NCBI GenBank assembly: GCA_027082955.1 | Contig: JALWTA010000012.1 | Coordinates: 24,664-88,663 of the forward strand | DNA from: Sulfurovum sp. | GTDB taxonomy: Bacteria > Campylobacterota > Campylobacteria > Campylobacterales > Sulfurovaceae | Direction of reading: 5' to 3' | DNA: 64,000 bases | In this document: in pieces, positions 16,845-24,749 of the stretch | Layout: the number at the start of each line of letters is the position of its first letter | How positions within the stretch are numbered: position 1 is the first letter of the stretch | Notes under the pieces: model-generated | What the model was told of the DNA's origin: nothing | Databases searched by the model: none | What the model saw: only the letters and a program-made list of their open reading frames with translations | Made by a program: the position numbers and the translations under genes

Positions 16845-17876
16845 ATGGAACATATAAAACTGACAGAATACAGCCATGGTGCGGGATGTGGATGCAAAAT
16901 CTCTCCGATGCTGCTTGATGAGATGCTGCAGACCACAAGAGAGAACATTGTCTACCCGGAACTGCTGGTAGGCAACTCCAACAAAGATGATGCGGCTGCG
17001 TACGATCTAGGCAACGGTACGTCTGTACTTTCGACGACAGATTTTTTTATGCCGATTGTGGATGACCCTTTTACATTCGGGAAGATCGCTGCGACCAATG
17101 CACTGAGTGACATCTATGCGATGGGCGGCAGACCGCTGATGGCGATCTCCATTTTCGGATGGCCGATCGATAAACTCTCTGCAGAAGTAGGACGCGCGGT
17201 GATAGATGGCGGGAGAGCAGTATGTGAAGATGCAGGGATTCCGCTGGCAGGCGGACACTCCATCGATTCGCCTGAGCCTATCTTCGGATTGGCAGCGACG
17301 GGTCTGGTAGAAAATGCCAACCTGATGACCAATGACGGTGCCAAGGAGGATTGTCTGCTCTTTTTGACCAAGCCGCTGGGTATTGGCATCTTGACCACGG
17401 CGCAAAAACGCAAAAAGATCGCACCGGGAGATATTGACCCTGCGATCGAAGCGATGACGACACTCAACAAGGTGGGGCAGAAGCTGGCCGCACTTGAGAG
17501 TGTTGTGGCGATGACAGATGTGACGGGGTTTGGATTGCTTGGACACCTCAAGGAGCTGTGTGAGAGCAGCCATGTTGGTGCGACGGTCTGGTTTGACAAA
17601 GTACCACTGTTGCCCAATGTTGAAAAGTACCGTCAGATGGGATGCATCCCCGGTGGTGCGAAAAAGAACTTCAACAGTTACGGTGATGCCGTCAGCGAGA
17701 TGACACAGCAGCAGCGGGAAATACTCTGCGATGCCCAGACATCAGGAGGACTGCTTGTTGTTGTTAAAAAAGAGGGGCTAGCATCGTTTGAACAGGCATT
17801 GGCGGAAGAGGGAATGGTGCTTGAGCCTATTGGTGAGACACATGCACCGGGCGAGAAGCTCATCGAGGTGAAGTAG
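16845..17876 (+). CDS. selD: Selenophosphate synthase (selenide, water dikinase)
   Basis: A 343-residue enzyme making selenophosphate from selenide and ATP. The N-terminal active-site motif is YSHGAGCGCKISP, with Cys (not selenocysteine) and the essential Lys. GNGTSVLSTTDFFMPIVDDPFTFG and DVTGFGLLGHL are family blocks, and AQTSGGLL occurs near the end. RBS AGAGGGA precedes the ATG. selU starts two bases after the stop, so here selenophosphate is at least used for tRNA 2-selenouridine. No selA or selB is in the window. Confidence 0.97.
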   Translation: MEHIKLTEYSHGAGCGCKISPMLLDEMLQTTRENIVYPELLVGNSNKDDAAAYDLGNGTSVLSTTDFFMPIVDDPFTFGKIAATNALSDIYAMGGRPLMAISIFGWPIDKLSAEVGRAVIDGGRAVCEDAGIPLAGGHSIDSPEPIFGLAATGLVENANLMTNDGAKEDCLLFLTKPLGIGILTTAQKRKKIAPGDIDPAIEAMTTLNKVGQKLAALESVVAMTDVTGFGLLGHLKELCESSHVGATVWFDKVPLLPNVEKYRQMGCIPGGAKKNFNSYGDAVSEMTQQQREILCDAQTSGGLLVVVKKEGLASFEQALAEEGMVLEPIGETHAPGEKLIEVK

Positions 17877-17877
17877 C

Positions 17878-18981
17878 GTGGCGGAGCTTCCTCTGACAGA
17901 TGATTTCCGTTCGATCGTTTTAAATGAAACACCCCTGATTGATGTGCGTGCCCCGGTGGAGTTTGCTAAAGGAGCTTTCCCTGGTGCAGTGAATCTGCCG
18001 TTGATGAATGACGAAGAGCGGCAGCTTGTGGGTATACGATACAAAGAGAAGGGGAATGCCGAGGCGGTAGAGCTGGGGCATCAGTTGGTCTCTGGAGAGG
18101 TGAAAGCTTCACGTATCGCGGATTGGAGAGCATATATGGATGCACATCCGGATGCCATGCTTTACTGTTTCAGAGGCGGACAGCGGTCTCAGATCGCTCA
18201 GCAGTGGATCGCTGACAGCGGCAGAGAAATCATCCGTCTTCGAGGTGGTTATAAGGCATTTCGCAACTATCTCATGCAGCAAACAGAAGCCTCAACGGCA
18301 CATTTTTCTCCTGTGATCCTTGGCGGTAGGACAGGATCTGGCAAGACGTTGTTGATTGAAACACTTGAACACGCGGTTGATCTGGAAGGACTTGCCAATC
18401 ATAGAGGGTCATCTTTCGGACGGCATGTGACACCACAGCCTACGCAGATTAACTTTGAGAATGCACTTGCCTATACGATGATACAGAAGATCGATCAAGG
18501 TTTTCAAAGACTTGTATTTGAAGATGAAGGAAGAAATATTGGAAGGCTTTATCTTCCGGAGACTTTTGCCGCTTATCTGGCGAAAGCACCGCTTGTTATT
18601 CTAGAAACGCCTATGGAAGAGCGTGTTGCCATTACCTTCGATGAGTATGTGACCGGTGCACAAGAGGAATTTGCAAAAGCTGTGGGAGAAGAAACAGGAC
18701 TGCTTGCCTGGAAAGAGGCGGTGGAAGGGGCAATGATGCGTATTCGCAAACGTCTGGGCGGCTTACGGCATCAAAAACTGATGAAATTGTTTGAGGAGGC
18801 AATTACTAAGCAGTTGCGTGAGGGATCAACGGACCTTCATAGGCAATGGGTTGCTTTTTTGCTTTCTGAATATTATGATCCGATGTATGACTATCAGATT
18901 GAAAAACGTGCTGAGTACATTGTTTTTCGAGGGGATCGTGCATCAGTGCTCTCCTACCTTCAGTATGCAGACAAGAGGTGA
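17878..18981 (+). CDS. selU: tRNA 2-selenouridine synthase
   Basis: A 367-residue enzyme (SelU/YbbB/MnmH) converting 2-thiouridine at the tRNA wobble position to 2-selenouridine using selenophosphate. It has an N-terminal rhodanese domain with active-site Cys in LYCFRGGQRSQ (near residue 99) and a P-loop domain with GGRTGSGKT (near residue 150). The start is GTG at 17878, one base after the selD stop. The order selD-selU is a common functional pair. Its stop overlaps the region feeding into the next unknown membrane protein. Confidence 0.95.
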   Translation: MAELPLTDDFRSIVLNETPLIDVRAPVEFAKGAFPGAVNLPLMNDEERQLVGIRYKEKGNAEAVELGHQLVSGEVKASRIADWRAYMDAHPDAMLYCFRGGQRSQIAQQWIADSGREIIRLRGGYKAFRNYLMQQTEASTAHFSPVILGGRTGSGKTLLIETLEHAVDLEGLANHRGSSFGRHVTPQPTQINFENALAYTMIQKIDQGFQRLVFEDEGRNIGRLYLPETFAAYLAKAPLVILETPMEERVAITFDEYVTGAQEEFAKAVGEETGLLAWKEAVEGAMMRIRKRLGGLRHQKLMKLFEEAITKQLREGSTDLHRQWVAFLLSEYYDPMYDYQIEKRAEYIVFRGDRASVLSYLQYADKR

Positions 18982-18985
18982 TGCT

Positions 18986-19564
18986 GTGTTGGAGAGGTTA
19001 AAAAGGAGAATACTGTCCCTGATACAGCTTTTTTTGGTACTTGTGTTTATAGTGTTCGAAGAGCTTGTTTGGGAGGGGATCGCATATCCTGTCTATCGTT
19101 ATGTGCATTCTCTGCAGATATTGCAAAAGATAGAACTGCAGTTACAGCGGGTCAGCCGTTATGTGATTTTAGTGCTTTTTATGTTGATGTTTGTTTCTGT
19201 TGAGATTTTGGGCATTTATGCGGGGCTCTCTTTTGTACGGGGCAGGGTAGCATTGGGGTTGGGTATCTATCTTGCAAAGATACCAATCGCAGCATTTACA
19301 TTTTGGATGTTCCGTGTGACGGAAGAAAAACTTATGCGTTTTGGCTGGTTCAAATGGCTGTATACTCTTTTGATGCGTGCCATTGCATGGATAAAGTCAC
19401 GCAAAGTTTATGAGAGTACGATGCAACGCATCGATCGTGTTAGACATCGTATGCGTGTATGGATACGTGCATTTAAAATAAAAAACTTTGCATCTTCTTC
19501 CGGTTTTTCATGGCGCATAAAACAGCTTTACTATGAGATAAAGCGGTTGATAAAGAGGCAGTAA
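18986..19564 (+). CDS. Unknown membrane protein A after selU
   Basis: A 192-residue protein that I do not recognise. The frame is open well back into selU, but GTG at 18986 has the ribosome binding site AGAGGTG at the right distance; ATG at 18965 has none. Hydrophobic segments occur near residues 9-30, 57-80 and 85-110 (YVILVLFMLMFVSVEILGIYA), followed by a basic, Trp/Arg-rich tail. It abuts the next unknown membrane gene without a gap, and the tails share style (KQLYYEIKRLIKR; RRLIYRF), so the two products may work together. Nothing links it to selenium except position. Confidence 0.7.
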   Translation: MLERLKRRILSLIQLFLVLVFIVFEELVWEGIAYPVYRYVHSLQILQKIELQLQRVSRYVILVLFMLMFVSVEILGIYAGLSFVRGRVALGLGIYLAKIPIAAFTFWMFRVTEEKLMRFGWFKWLYTLLMRAIAWIKSRKVYESTMQRIDRVRHRMRVWIRAFKIKNFASSSGFSWRIKQLYYEIKRLIKRQ

Positions 19565-20482
19565 ATGGGGAAGCACCCGCGCTGGTTTTGGATCTTTAAC
19601 GGTATTTTTGTATCGTTACTGCTTCTGGCGGTATTTCTTGACCCTATACGCCATACACTATCTGGCTGGGCATCGGATGCATGGCATTTTTTACAGCAGC
19701 ATACGGTCGCACTGTTAAGTGCCTTTTTCCTCGTCAAAGGCAAGTTTGTACTGAAACTTTTTCTTAAAAAAATTGTGTTGCTTTCAGCCACAGGGCTCAG
19801 TAAACGCTACCTGATAGAGAAGGTCTTTACCCACCATCTGAAAGTGCATTTTTTTGACCATATTGCCAAAGACGTCATCCGCCTTGTCTCCCATATCAAA
19901 AAGAATTTTATGCGCTTTCCTCTGACCAAAAAACTTATTGCCGCACTTGCGTTTTTGGGATCGCTTGGTTATGTAGGCAAATTTATGGGAGTGATGTTGG
20001 CTGTGAAGGTCTTTATTGCCAAAATATGGAGTTTCCTTTTGGCAATCGTACTGAAAACAGGCAGTGCCGTGGTCTACTTCTGGACGGACTATCTGTGGGG
20101 AAGCTGGCTGGGACCCATTGTGGAGGTGGTGCTCTTTTCATGGCTGCTTTCCTGGCTGGAGAAGATACCGTTTTTGACCGGTTCGATACGGTGGCTCTAT
20201 CGGCAGTTTCTCCGGCTTGCTGAAATGGTTGACTGGATACTGGCAAAGCTTTTTCATATTCCCTTGCAGAAAATCCTCAAATGGATGGTCGTGCAGACAC
20301 GCCGTTTGATCTACCGTTTTATCGGTTACAAACGGGTATCGGCATACTATCAGCTAAAGGAACTGAGAGGATTTCAGCCAAGCAGACATCGAAAACTGCT
20401 GGCAAAAAGAAAGATGCGTCACGAGGGACGCAGGAAGAGGGTGTCGCGCTATATGCAGCGTAAAGCGAAGCAGACTCAGTAG
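19565..20482 (+). CDS. Unknown membrane protein B after selU
   Basis: A 305-residue protein of unknown function. Hydrophobic segments are visible at about residues 8-26, 44-58, 124-170 (two helices, ALAFLGSLGYVGKFMGVMLAV) and 180-196. The C-terminal 60 residues are strongly basic (RKLLAKRKMRHEGRRKR), which could bind nucleic acid or anionic lipid on the cytosolic face; this is inference. ATG immediately follows the stop of the previous gene. The 3' end overlaps smpB, on the opposite strand, by seven bases. Confidence 0.75.
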   Translation: MGKHPRWFWIFNGIFVSLLLLAVFLDPIRHTLSGWASDAWHFLQQHTVALLSAFFLVKGKFVLKLFLKKIVLLSATGLSKRYLIEKVFTHHLKVHFFDHIAKDVIRLVSHIKKNFMRFPLTKKLIAALAFLGSLGYVGKFMGVMLAVKVFIAKIWSFLLAIVLKTGSAVVYFWTDYLWGSWLGPIVEVVLFSWLLSWLEKIPFLTGSIRWLYRQFLRLAEMVDWILAKLFHIPLQKILKWMVVQTRRLIYRFIGYKRVSAYYQLKELRGFQPSRHRKLLAKRKMRHEGRRKRVSRYMQRKAKQTQ

Positions 20483-20937
20483 GAGCGGTTTTTCATGGCT
20501 GCCTTGGCCTCCCTGTCAAGGGTTTTTGCCTTGAGGTCGGCACGTTTGTCATGGAGCTTTTTCCCTTTGGCGATGGCAATGCTTACTTTTGCGAAGTTGC
20601 GTTCGTTGAAGTAGATCATCAGCGGTACGATGGTCAGTCCGTCTTTATGTACCTTGTTGTAGAGTTTGAGCAGCTCTTTTTTGTGCAGCAGGAGTTTGCG
20701 CGGGGTACGGCTGTCGCGTGCAAAGTGGCGGTTGGTGGTCTCCAGTTCGGCAATATGGGCATTCATCAGATAGAGTTCACCCTTGATGAAACGGCAGAAA
20801 GCATCGTTGAGGTTGGCACGCTTGGCACGCAGCGCCTTGACCTCGCTTCCCTGAAGTACAATACCCGCTTCGAACTTTTCGAGTATCTCATAATCGTGTC
20901 TGGCTTTTTTGTTCTGTGCAATGATGTTGATCGCCAC
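20476..20937 (-). CDS. smpB: SsrA-binding protein SmpB
   Basis: A 153-residue tmRNA partner in ribosome rescue. Conserved blocks are NKKARHDYEILEKFEAGIVLQGSEVKALR, RTPRKLLLHKKEL and the C-terminal tail GKKLHDKRADLK that mimics mRNA in the decoding centre. The start is GTG at 20935-20937 behind AAGGAAA; a TTG 21 bases further upstream is in frame but has no ribosome binding site. TATAAT on the minus strand at 20958-20963 is a fitting -10 box. Confidence 0.95.
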   Translation of the reverse strand: MAINIIAQNKKARHDYEILEKFEAGIVLQGSEVKALRAKRANLNDAFCRFIKGELYLMNAHIAELETTNRHFARDSRTPRKLLLHKKELLKLYNKVHKDGLTIVPLMIYFNERNFAKVSIAIAKGKKLHDKRADLKAKTLDREAKAAMKNRSY

Positions 20938-21017
20938 AGGTTTCCTTTTTTGATGCAATTATATCATATAGAAAACTATCAGTACATTATCGGTAAAATA
21001 TAACAAAGGAGGATTTT

Positions 21018-22220
21018 ATGCGGTTATTTTATTTTTTGATAGCATCTATTTTAGTGACATTTGTGTGGGGTGATCCACTGGGCAAAAAGTGGGAGTCGAA
21101 CAAAAACTGTGAAGCGTGTCATCAGGAGTTCTCCAAACGCTGGGAGACATCGCGGCATGCCAATGCCCATTACAGCAAGAATGATCTTTTCAAGAAATCG
21201 CTTGAATACATTGTCAGGAAACATCCAACACTGGTACTGGATGAGGTGACGATACAGTGTGCCCAGTGCCATAATCCACGATTGACAAAACGGCATGTCA
21301 GTAATGAGGAGAAGGTAGGATTGCTCTTTGGTGACCAGCAGACCCAGAAAAGTTTCCACAAGATGTTGGATAATGTTACCATGAAAAACGGTATCAACTG
21401 CATGGTTTGTCATAATATTGACGAAATTCATCTTGATAAAAAGAAAGGTTCAGGAGGCATGAAGAGTGTCAAGTTCGGTAAGCAGGGTGTAATGTTCGGA
21501 CCGTTTGCTGATGCAGTATCACCATACCATGAGACACAGCAGCGTGCCCATTTTGTAGGTAACAAACCGACACTCTGTTTTGTCTGCCACTACAGTTACA
21601 AGAACAAACACGGTTTGGAAGTCTATGCAACAGGGAAAGAGTATGAGATGTTTAAAGAAGGGGAAGAGGGGTGTAAGGATTGTCATATGAGCAAACCCTA
21701 TAAAGGCTATGCTTCCAACTATGTACCGGCAGGAGAGAAAGCAAAATCCCGTATGATCAGAATGCACCGTTTTGCCAGTGTCGATAACAGTAATATTCTG
21801 AATGATTTTGTGGACGTGAAGGGTAGAACGGAAGGCAACAAGTTTGTCATCACCCTCAAAAACCATGCACCGCATAAGATACCTACAGGATACGGATTGC
21901 GGGAGATCATCTTGAAAGTGACATTCCTTGACAAGCAGGATAAAGTGTTGGCAAAGAAACGGTATGTACTGGGTACCAAGTGGGGGGATGCCAATGGAAA
22001 AACGACCATTCCGCATTTGGCAGTAAAAGTTTTGAAAGATACGCGGATGGACGGGAAAAGTACCAATGCATATAAGTTTCCTATTCCACAGGGAGCAGTG
22101 TATGCCACATACAGTTTCTCTTACCGTTTGATCTCAAAAGCACTGGCAAAAGAACTTGGTATTACTGACCCGTTCTTCTTAAAAGAGTACACTTTCTCAG
22201 AACAGCGTGTACATCTTTAA
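21018..22220 (+). CDS. Periplasmic pentahaem cytochrome c
   Basis: A 400-residue exported protein with a signal peptide (residues 1-18) and five CxxCH haem c motifs: CEACH, CAQCH, CMVCH, CFVCH and CKDCH. The spacing and extra histidines recall the cytochrome c554/multihaem family, but I cannot name a substrate. The C-terminal third (KGRTEGNKFVITLKNHAPHKIPTGYG) has no haem motif and looks like a beta-domain found behind haem domains in related proteins. AAAGGAGGATTTT precedes the ATG. A Crp/Fnr regulator gene follows on the same strand. Confidence 0.88.
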   Translation: MRLFYFLIASILVTFVWGDPLGKKWESNKNCEACHQEFSKRWETSRHANAHYSKNDLFKKSLEYIVRKHPTLVLDEVTIQCAQCHNPRLTKRHVSNEEKVGLLFGDQQTQKSFHKMLDNVTMKNGINCMVCHNIDEIHLDKKKGSGGMKSVKFGKQGVMFGPFADAVSPYHETQQRAHFVGNKPTLCFVCHYSYKNKHGLEVYATGKEYEMFKEGEEGCKDCHMSKPYKGYASNYVPAGEKAKSRMIRMHRFASVDNSNILNDFVDVKGRTEGNKFVITLKNHAPHKIPTGYGLREIILKVTFLDKQDKVLAKKRYVLGTKWGDANGKTTIPHLAVKVLKDTRMDGKSTNAYKFPIPQGAVYATYSFSYRLISKALAKELGITDPFFLKEYTFSEQRVHL

Positions 22221-22278
22221 AATGGTGAATATTTGGTTCAAATTGGTTAAAATACGGCAATCCATTTAAAGGAATATT

Positions 22279-22947
22279 GTGCTGCCAGACCAGACTGTAC
22301 CGTTTTACAACCTCGATACCCAGGCGCAGGGGGAGATCAGCCGGATTACCAAACGGTTTTTGGTAAAAAAGGGTGATACCCTCTTTAGCGGAGATGAAGT
22401 GCTGCATTATTTTTACATTGTTGTCAGTGGGAAGATCAAAAGCTATCAGCTCAACCTTGACAATGGCAAGGAACAGACCATCTTTGTCTATCGTCAGGGA
22501 GATATGTTCGATACGATCGTACTGCTTGACGGAGAGCCGCATGATGTGATGTATGAAGCGCTGGAAGATTCCGAACTGCTGCAGCTGCCCATTGAAGAGG
22601 TGCGTCATCTGCTGCATACCAATGAGTCGTTCAACCGTATGTTCTTCCCCTATCTTGCCAAGCAGATGCGCCATATGGAAGAGCTGGCTACCGACCTCTC
22701 ACTCTATTCAACTTCAGAACGCCTCATCAAACTTCTGCTTCAAAATCTTGACCCCAACAACCGCCTGAAGTACAAACTCATTCAGGGACTCTCCAACACA
22801 GAGATTGCCAAACTGATCGGTACGGTTCGCCATGTGGTCGAACGCCACCTCAAGGCACTCAAAGCCGATGGTACCATTGCCACCAAAAACAAAGATGTGC
22901 AGATTTTGGATGCCAACAAACTGCTTGAGAAGATCAATCTTTTTTAA
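22279..22947 (+). CDS. Crp/Fnr-family transcription regulator
   Basis: A 222-residue regulator with an N-terminal cyclic-nucleotide-binding-type fold (residues 20-130, KKGDTLFSGDEVLHYFYIVVSGKIKSYQL) and a C-terminal Crp-type helix-turn-helix near residues 173-195 (NTEIAKLIGTVRHVVERHLKAL). There is no N-terminal Cys cluster, so it is not an oxygen-sensing Fnr; the ligand is unknown. The start is GTG at 22279 after AAAGGAATATT. A strong palindrome directly after its stop, in front of yfdX, is a candidate binding site. Confidence 0.9.
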   Translation: MLPDQTVPFYNLDTQAQGEISRITKRFLVKKGDTLFSGDEVLHYFYIVVSGKIKSYQLNLDNGKEQTIFVYRQGDMFDTIVLLDGEPHDVMYEALEDSELLQLPIEEVRHLLHTNESFNRMFFPYLAKQMRHMEELATDLSLYSTSERLIKLLLQNLDPNNRLKYKLIQGLSNTEIAKLIGTVRHVVERHLKALKADGTIATKNKDVQILDANKLLEKINLF

Positions 22948-22949
22948 AC

Positions 22950-22985
22950 TGCAACTTTTTTCAAAAAATGCAACCGTGGTTGCAT
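22950..22985 (+). promoter_or_regulatory. TGCAAC repeats and palindrome before yfdX
   Basis: TGCAAC occurs at 22950-22955 and again 19 bases on at 22969-22974, where it is half of the perfect palindrome ATGCAACCGTGGTTGCAT (22968-22985). TTTTTTCAAAAAA lies between the two. It could be an operator for the adjacent Crp/Fnr protein or a short hairpin; there is no T-tract behind it. Confidence 0.5.
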
Positions 22986-23075
22986 CCTTCGTTTAGCTAC
23001 TCCCTATACAATCATTTCAGATTTAGCCTACAAGACTAAACCTTATATCAAAAACATCGACAAAAGGAGTCAACC

Positions 23076-23969
23076 ATGAAAAAACTGATCCTATCTGCTG
23101 TAGCAGCATCACTGCTGCTCTCTTCCGGTGCTGTTGCCAAAGAGCAGGCAGCCAATGATGCTACTGTGGCTGAAGTGAACAAAATTGCCATCAGCAATGC
23201 CAAAGAGGATGCGAGAAATCATCCTGCCAAACTGGTCGGTGAAGCTATCGAGTCACTGAAACTTGCTCAAAAAGCAGTGATTGCATTGGAGCACAAGGAT
23301 ACCAAAAGTGCCAAGGAAGATCTGGAAAAGGCACTGGGAAAACTGGAAGTGATCCTTGCTTCCAAAGACGCACCCAAACTGCTGCCTATCGACAATATCG
23401 TACAGGCTCAGGAGTTTGTAGGGACTGCTTCGGATGTGGATAAGATTGTCAAACATGTCAAGTCACTTTTGGATGACGGAAAAGTACAGGAGGCAAGAGC
23501 GCTGATGATGCCGCTGGTAAGCGAGATTGACATTACAGTAGTGAACTTGCCGCTTGCTTCCTACCCTGATGCACTGAAACTGGCAGCGAAGTATGTCAAT
23601 GAAGGCAAAACCGAAGAGGCGAAAAAGGTGCTTTACATTGCACTCAGTACCTTTACACAGGTAACACAGGTTGTGCCGATCCCGCTGCTTGAGAGTACAG
23701 ACCTGATCGCTGCGGCATCACGTGTCGCCAAAGAGGACAAAGCAAGAGCACTGAAGTATCTTGACGCTGCTTCGGATGCACTTGATGTGGCAGAAAAACT
23801 TGGCTATGTGAGTGAAAGTGCCACCACCTACAAGATGCTGCATGATCAGATCAAAGCGGTAGAAAAAGAGATTAAAGGGAAGAACAAGGCTGAGAAACTC
23901 TTTGAAGAGCTCGCAGCAAAACTCAAAGAGTTCAAATCGAAGATCATCTCTTCAAAAAACAATAAATAA
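23076..23969 (+). CDS. YfdX-family protein, exported
   Basis: A 297-residue helical protein with a signal peptide (residues 1-21, cleavage after AVA). The body fits the YfdX family: AISNAKEDARNHPAKLVGEAIESLKLAQKAVIAL, KLLPIDN and DLPLASYP-like text (VVNLPLASYPDALKLAAKYVNEGKTEEAKKVL). YfdX is a periplasmic stress protein proposed to act as a chaperone and is part of acid- and heat-resistance loci in enterobacteria. Two Hsp20 genes lie downstream on the same strand. AAAGGAGTCAACC precedes the ATG. Confidence 0.88.
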   Translation: MKKLILSAVAASLLLSSGAVAKEQAANDATVAEVNKIAISNAKEDARNHPAKLVGEAIESLKLAQKAVIALEHKDTKSAKEDLEKALGKLEVILASKDAPKLLPIDNIVQAQEFVGTASDVDKIVKHVKSLLDDGKVQEARALMMPLVSEIDITVVNLPLASYPDALKLAAKYVNEGKTEEAKKVLYIALSTFTQVTQVVPIPLLESTDLIAAASRVAKEDKARALKYLDAASDALDVAEKLGYVSESATTYKMLHDQIKAVEKEIKGKNKAEKLFEELAAKLKEFKSKIISSKNNK

Positions 23970-24013
23970 TGCAACCTAAGTAGCATGCCAAGGGGCATGC
24001 GATGGTCTATAAT
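23970..24013 (+). promoter_or_regulatory. Upstream region of first hsp20: TGCAACC half-site, hairpin and -10 box
   Basis: TGCAACC at 23970-23976 repeats the half-site found before yfdX. The hairpin GCATGCC-aagg-GGCATGC follows at 23983-24000, then TATAAT at 24008-24013. The order suggests that yfdX and hsp20 are controlled by the same factor. Confidence 0.45.
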
Positions 24014-24040
24014 AACAGAAAAAAGCAAAAGGAGTTGAAG

Positions 24041-24487
24041 ATGTTAGTAACACGCTATAACCCTTATAGTGATCCGGATATCAGAAAAGGTTTCGAGGTA
24101 CTTCACTCTTTGATGAACCAGTTCGATCCGGCAGTCAAAGAGGAGAGCAACCTTGCCTCTTTCGTCCCTTCTGTAAATACCAGAGAGAGTGATGATGCCT
24201 ACTATATCGAGGTTGATCTTCCCGGTATCAAAAAAGAGGATATTGAGATTACCACAGAGGACAATGTGCTGACCATCTCCGGTGAGCGCAAGTACAAAGA
24301 TGAGGTGAAAGAGGATGACTACTACAAAGTAGAGAGCCGCTACGGCAAGTTCAGCCGAAGTTTTACCCTGCCTGAGAAGGTTGATGTAGAGAAGATTCAG
24401 GCAGAGAGCAAAGACGGTGTGCTTGAAGTGGTCATTCCAAAACTTAAAGAGGAAGAGAACAAACCACGCAAGATCGAGATCAAATAA
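24041..24487 (+). CDS. Small heat shock protein, Hsp20 family (first copy)
   Basis: A 148-residue alpha-crystallin-type chaperone that holds unfolding proteins. The alpha-crystallin domain spans about residues 40-148: YYIEVDLPGIKKEDIEITTEDNVLTISGERK and GKFSRSFTLPEKVD, ending with DGVLEVVIPKLKEEE. The I-x-I tail motif is replaced by PRKIEIK. The ATG at 24041 has the ribosome binding site AAAGGAG; an upstream in-frame ATG at 24002 overlaps the promoter and is rejected. A second hsp20 lies 262 bp downstream. Confidence 0.94.
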   Translation: MLVTRYNPYSDPDIRKGFEVLHSLMNQFDPAVKEESNLASFVPSVNTRESDDAYYIEVDLPGIKKEDIEITTEDNVLTISGERKYKDEVKEDDYYKVESRYGKFSRSFTLPEKVDVEKIQAESKDGVLEVVIPKLKEEENKPRKIEIK

Positions 24488-24528
24488 AATGGGTTTTTAA
24501 CCATACAGGAAATCTCTGAAAAAGTAGC

Positions 24529-24690
24529 GGTTTCACTCGATAGCTCTGGCAGTCGCAAACATGAGAAGCGTGAGCGAAAGACAACTGCTTGTCTTTCGTA
24601 GCTTTGGAACCGGAGTGGTCGGAGCAAAGCGTAGCCATAGAGGTGCCGTCCTTCGGGTTGGGTGCTCCTTTGTCGCCATCGAGTGAAACC
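24529..24690 (+). other. Candidate structured RNA or mobile palindromic element between hsp20 genes
   Basis: A 162-base segment closed by a perfect 13-bp inverted repeat (GGTTTCACTCGAT at 24529-24541, ATCGAGTGAAACC at 24678-24690). Inside are a 10-bp hairpin (CGAAAGACAA, loop ctgc, 24575-24598) and a second stem GGAGCA (24621-24626) / TGCTCC (24663-24668) enclosing CCG/CGG. The result is a branched fold around a central junction. There is no open reading frame with a ribosome binding site and no resemblance to tRNA or rRNA. The strand is not certain. Confidence 0.5.
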
Positions 24691-24749
24691 TTGTCAACCA
24701 GTTATTTAGAGGGTTTAATAAGACTATCAATAAAGTAAGGAGGTTTGAA

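Noticed and set aside
22968..22985. Rho-independent terminator after the Crp/Fnr gene
   Set aside because: The stem is good, but no T-tract follows and the same half-site recurs at the hsp20 promoter, so an operator is more likely.
24529..24690. tRNA, tmRNA or attC integron site
   Set aside because: No cloverleaf, no T-loop GTTCRANNC, no CCA end, no tag reading frame and no attC core sites were seen.
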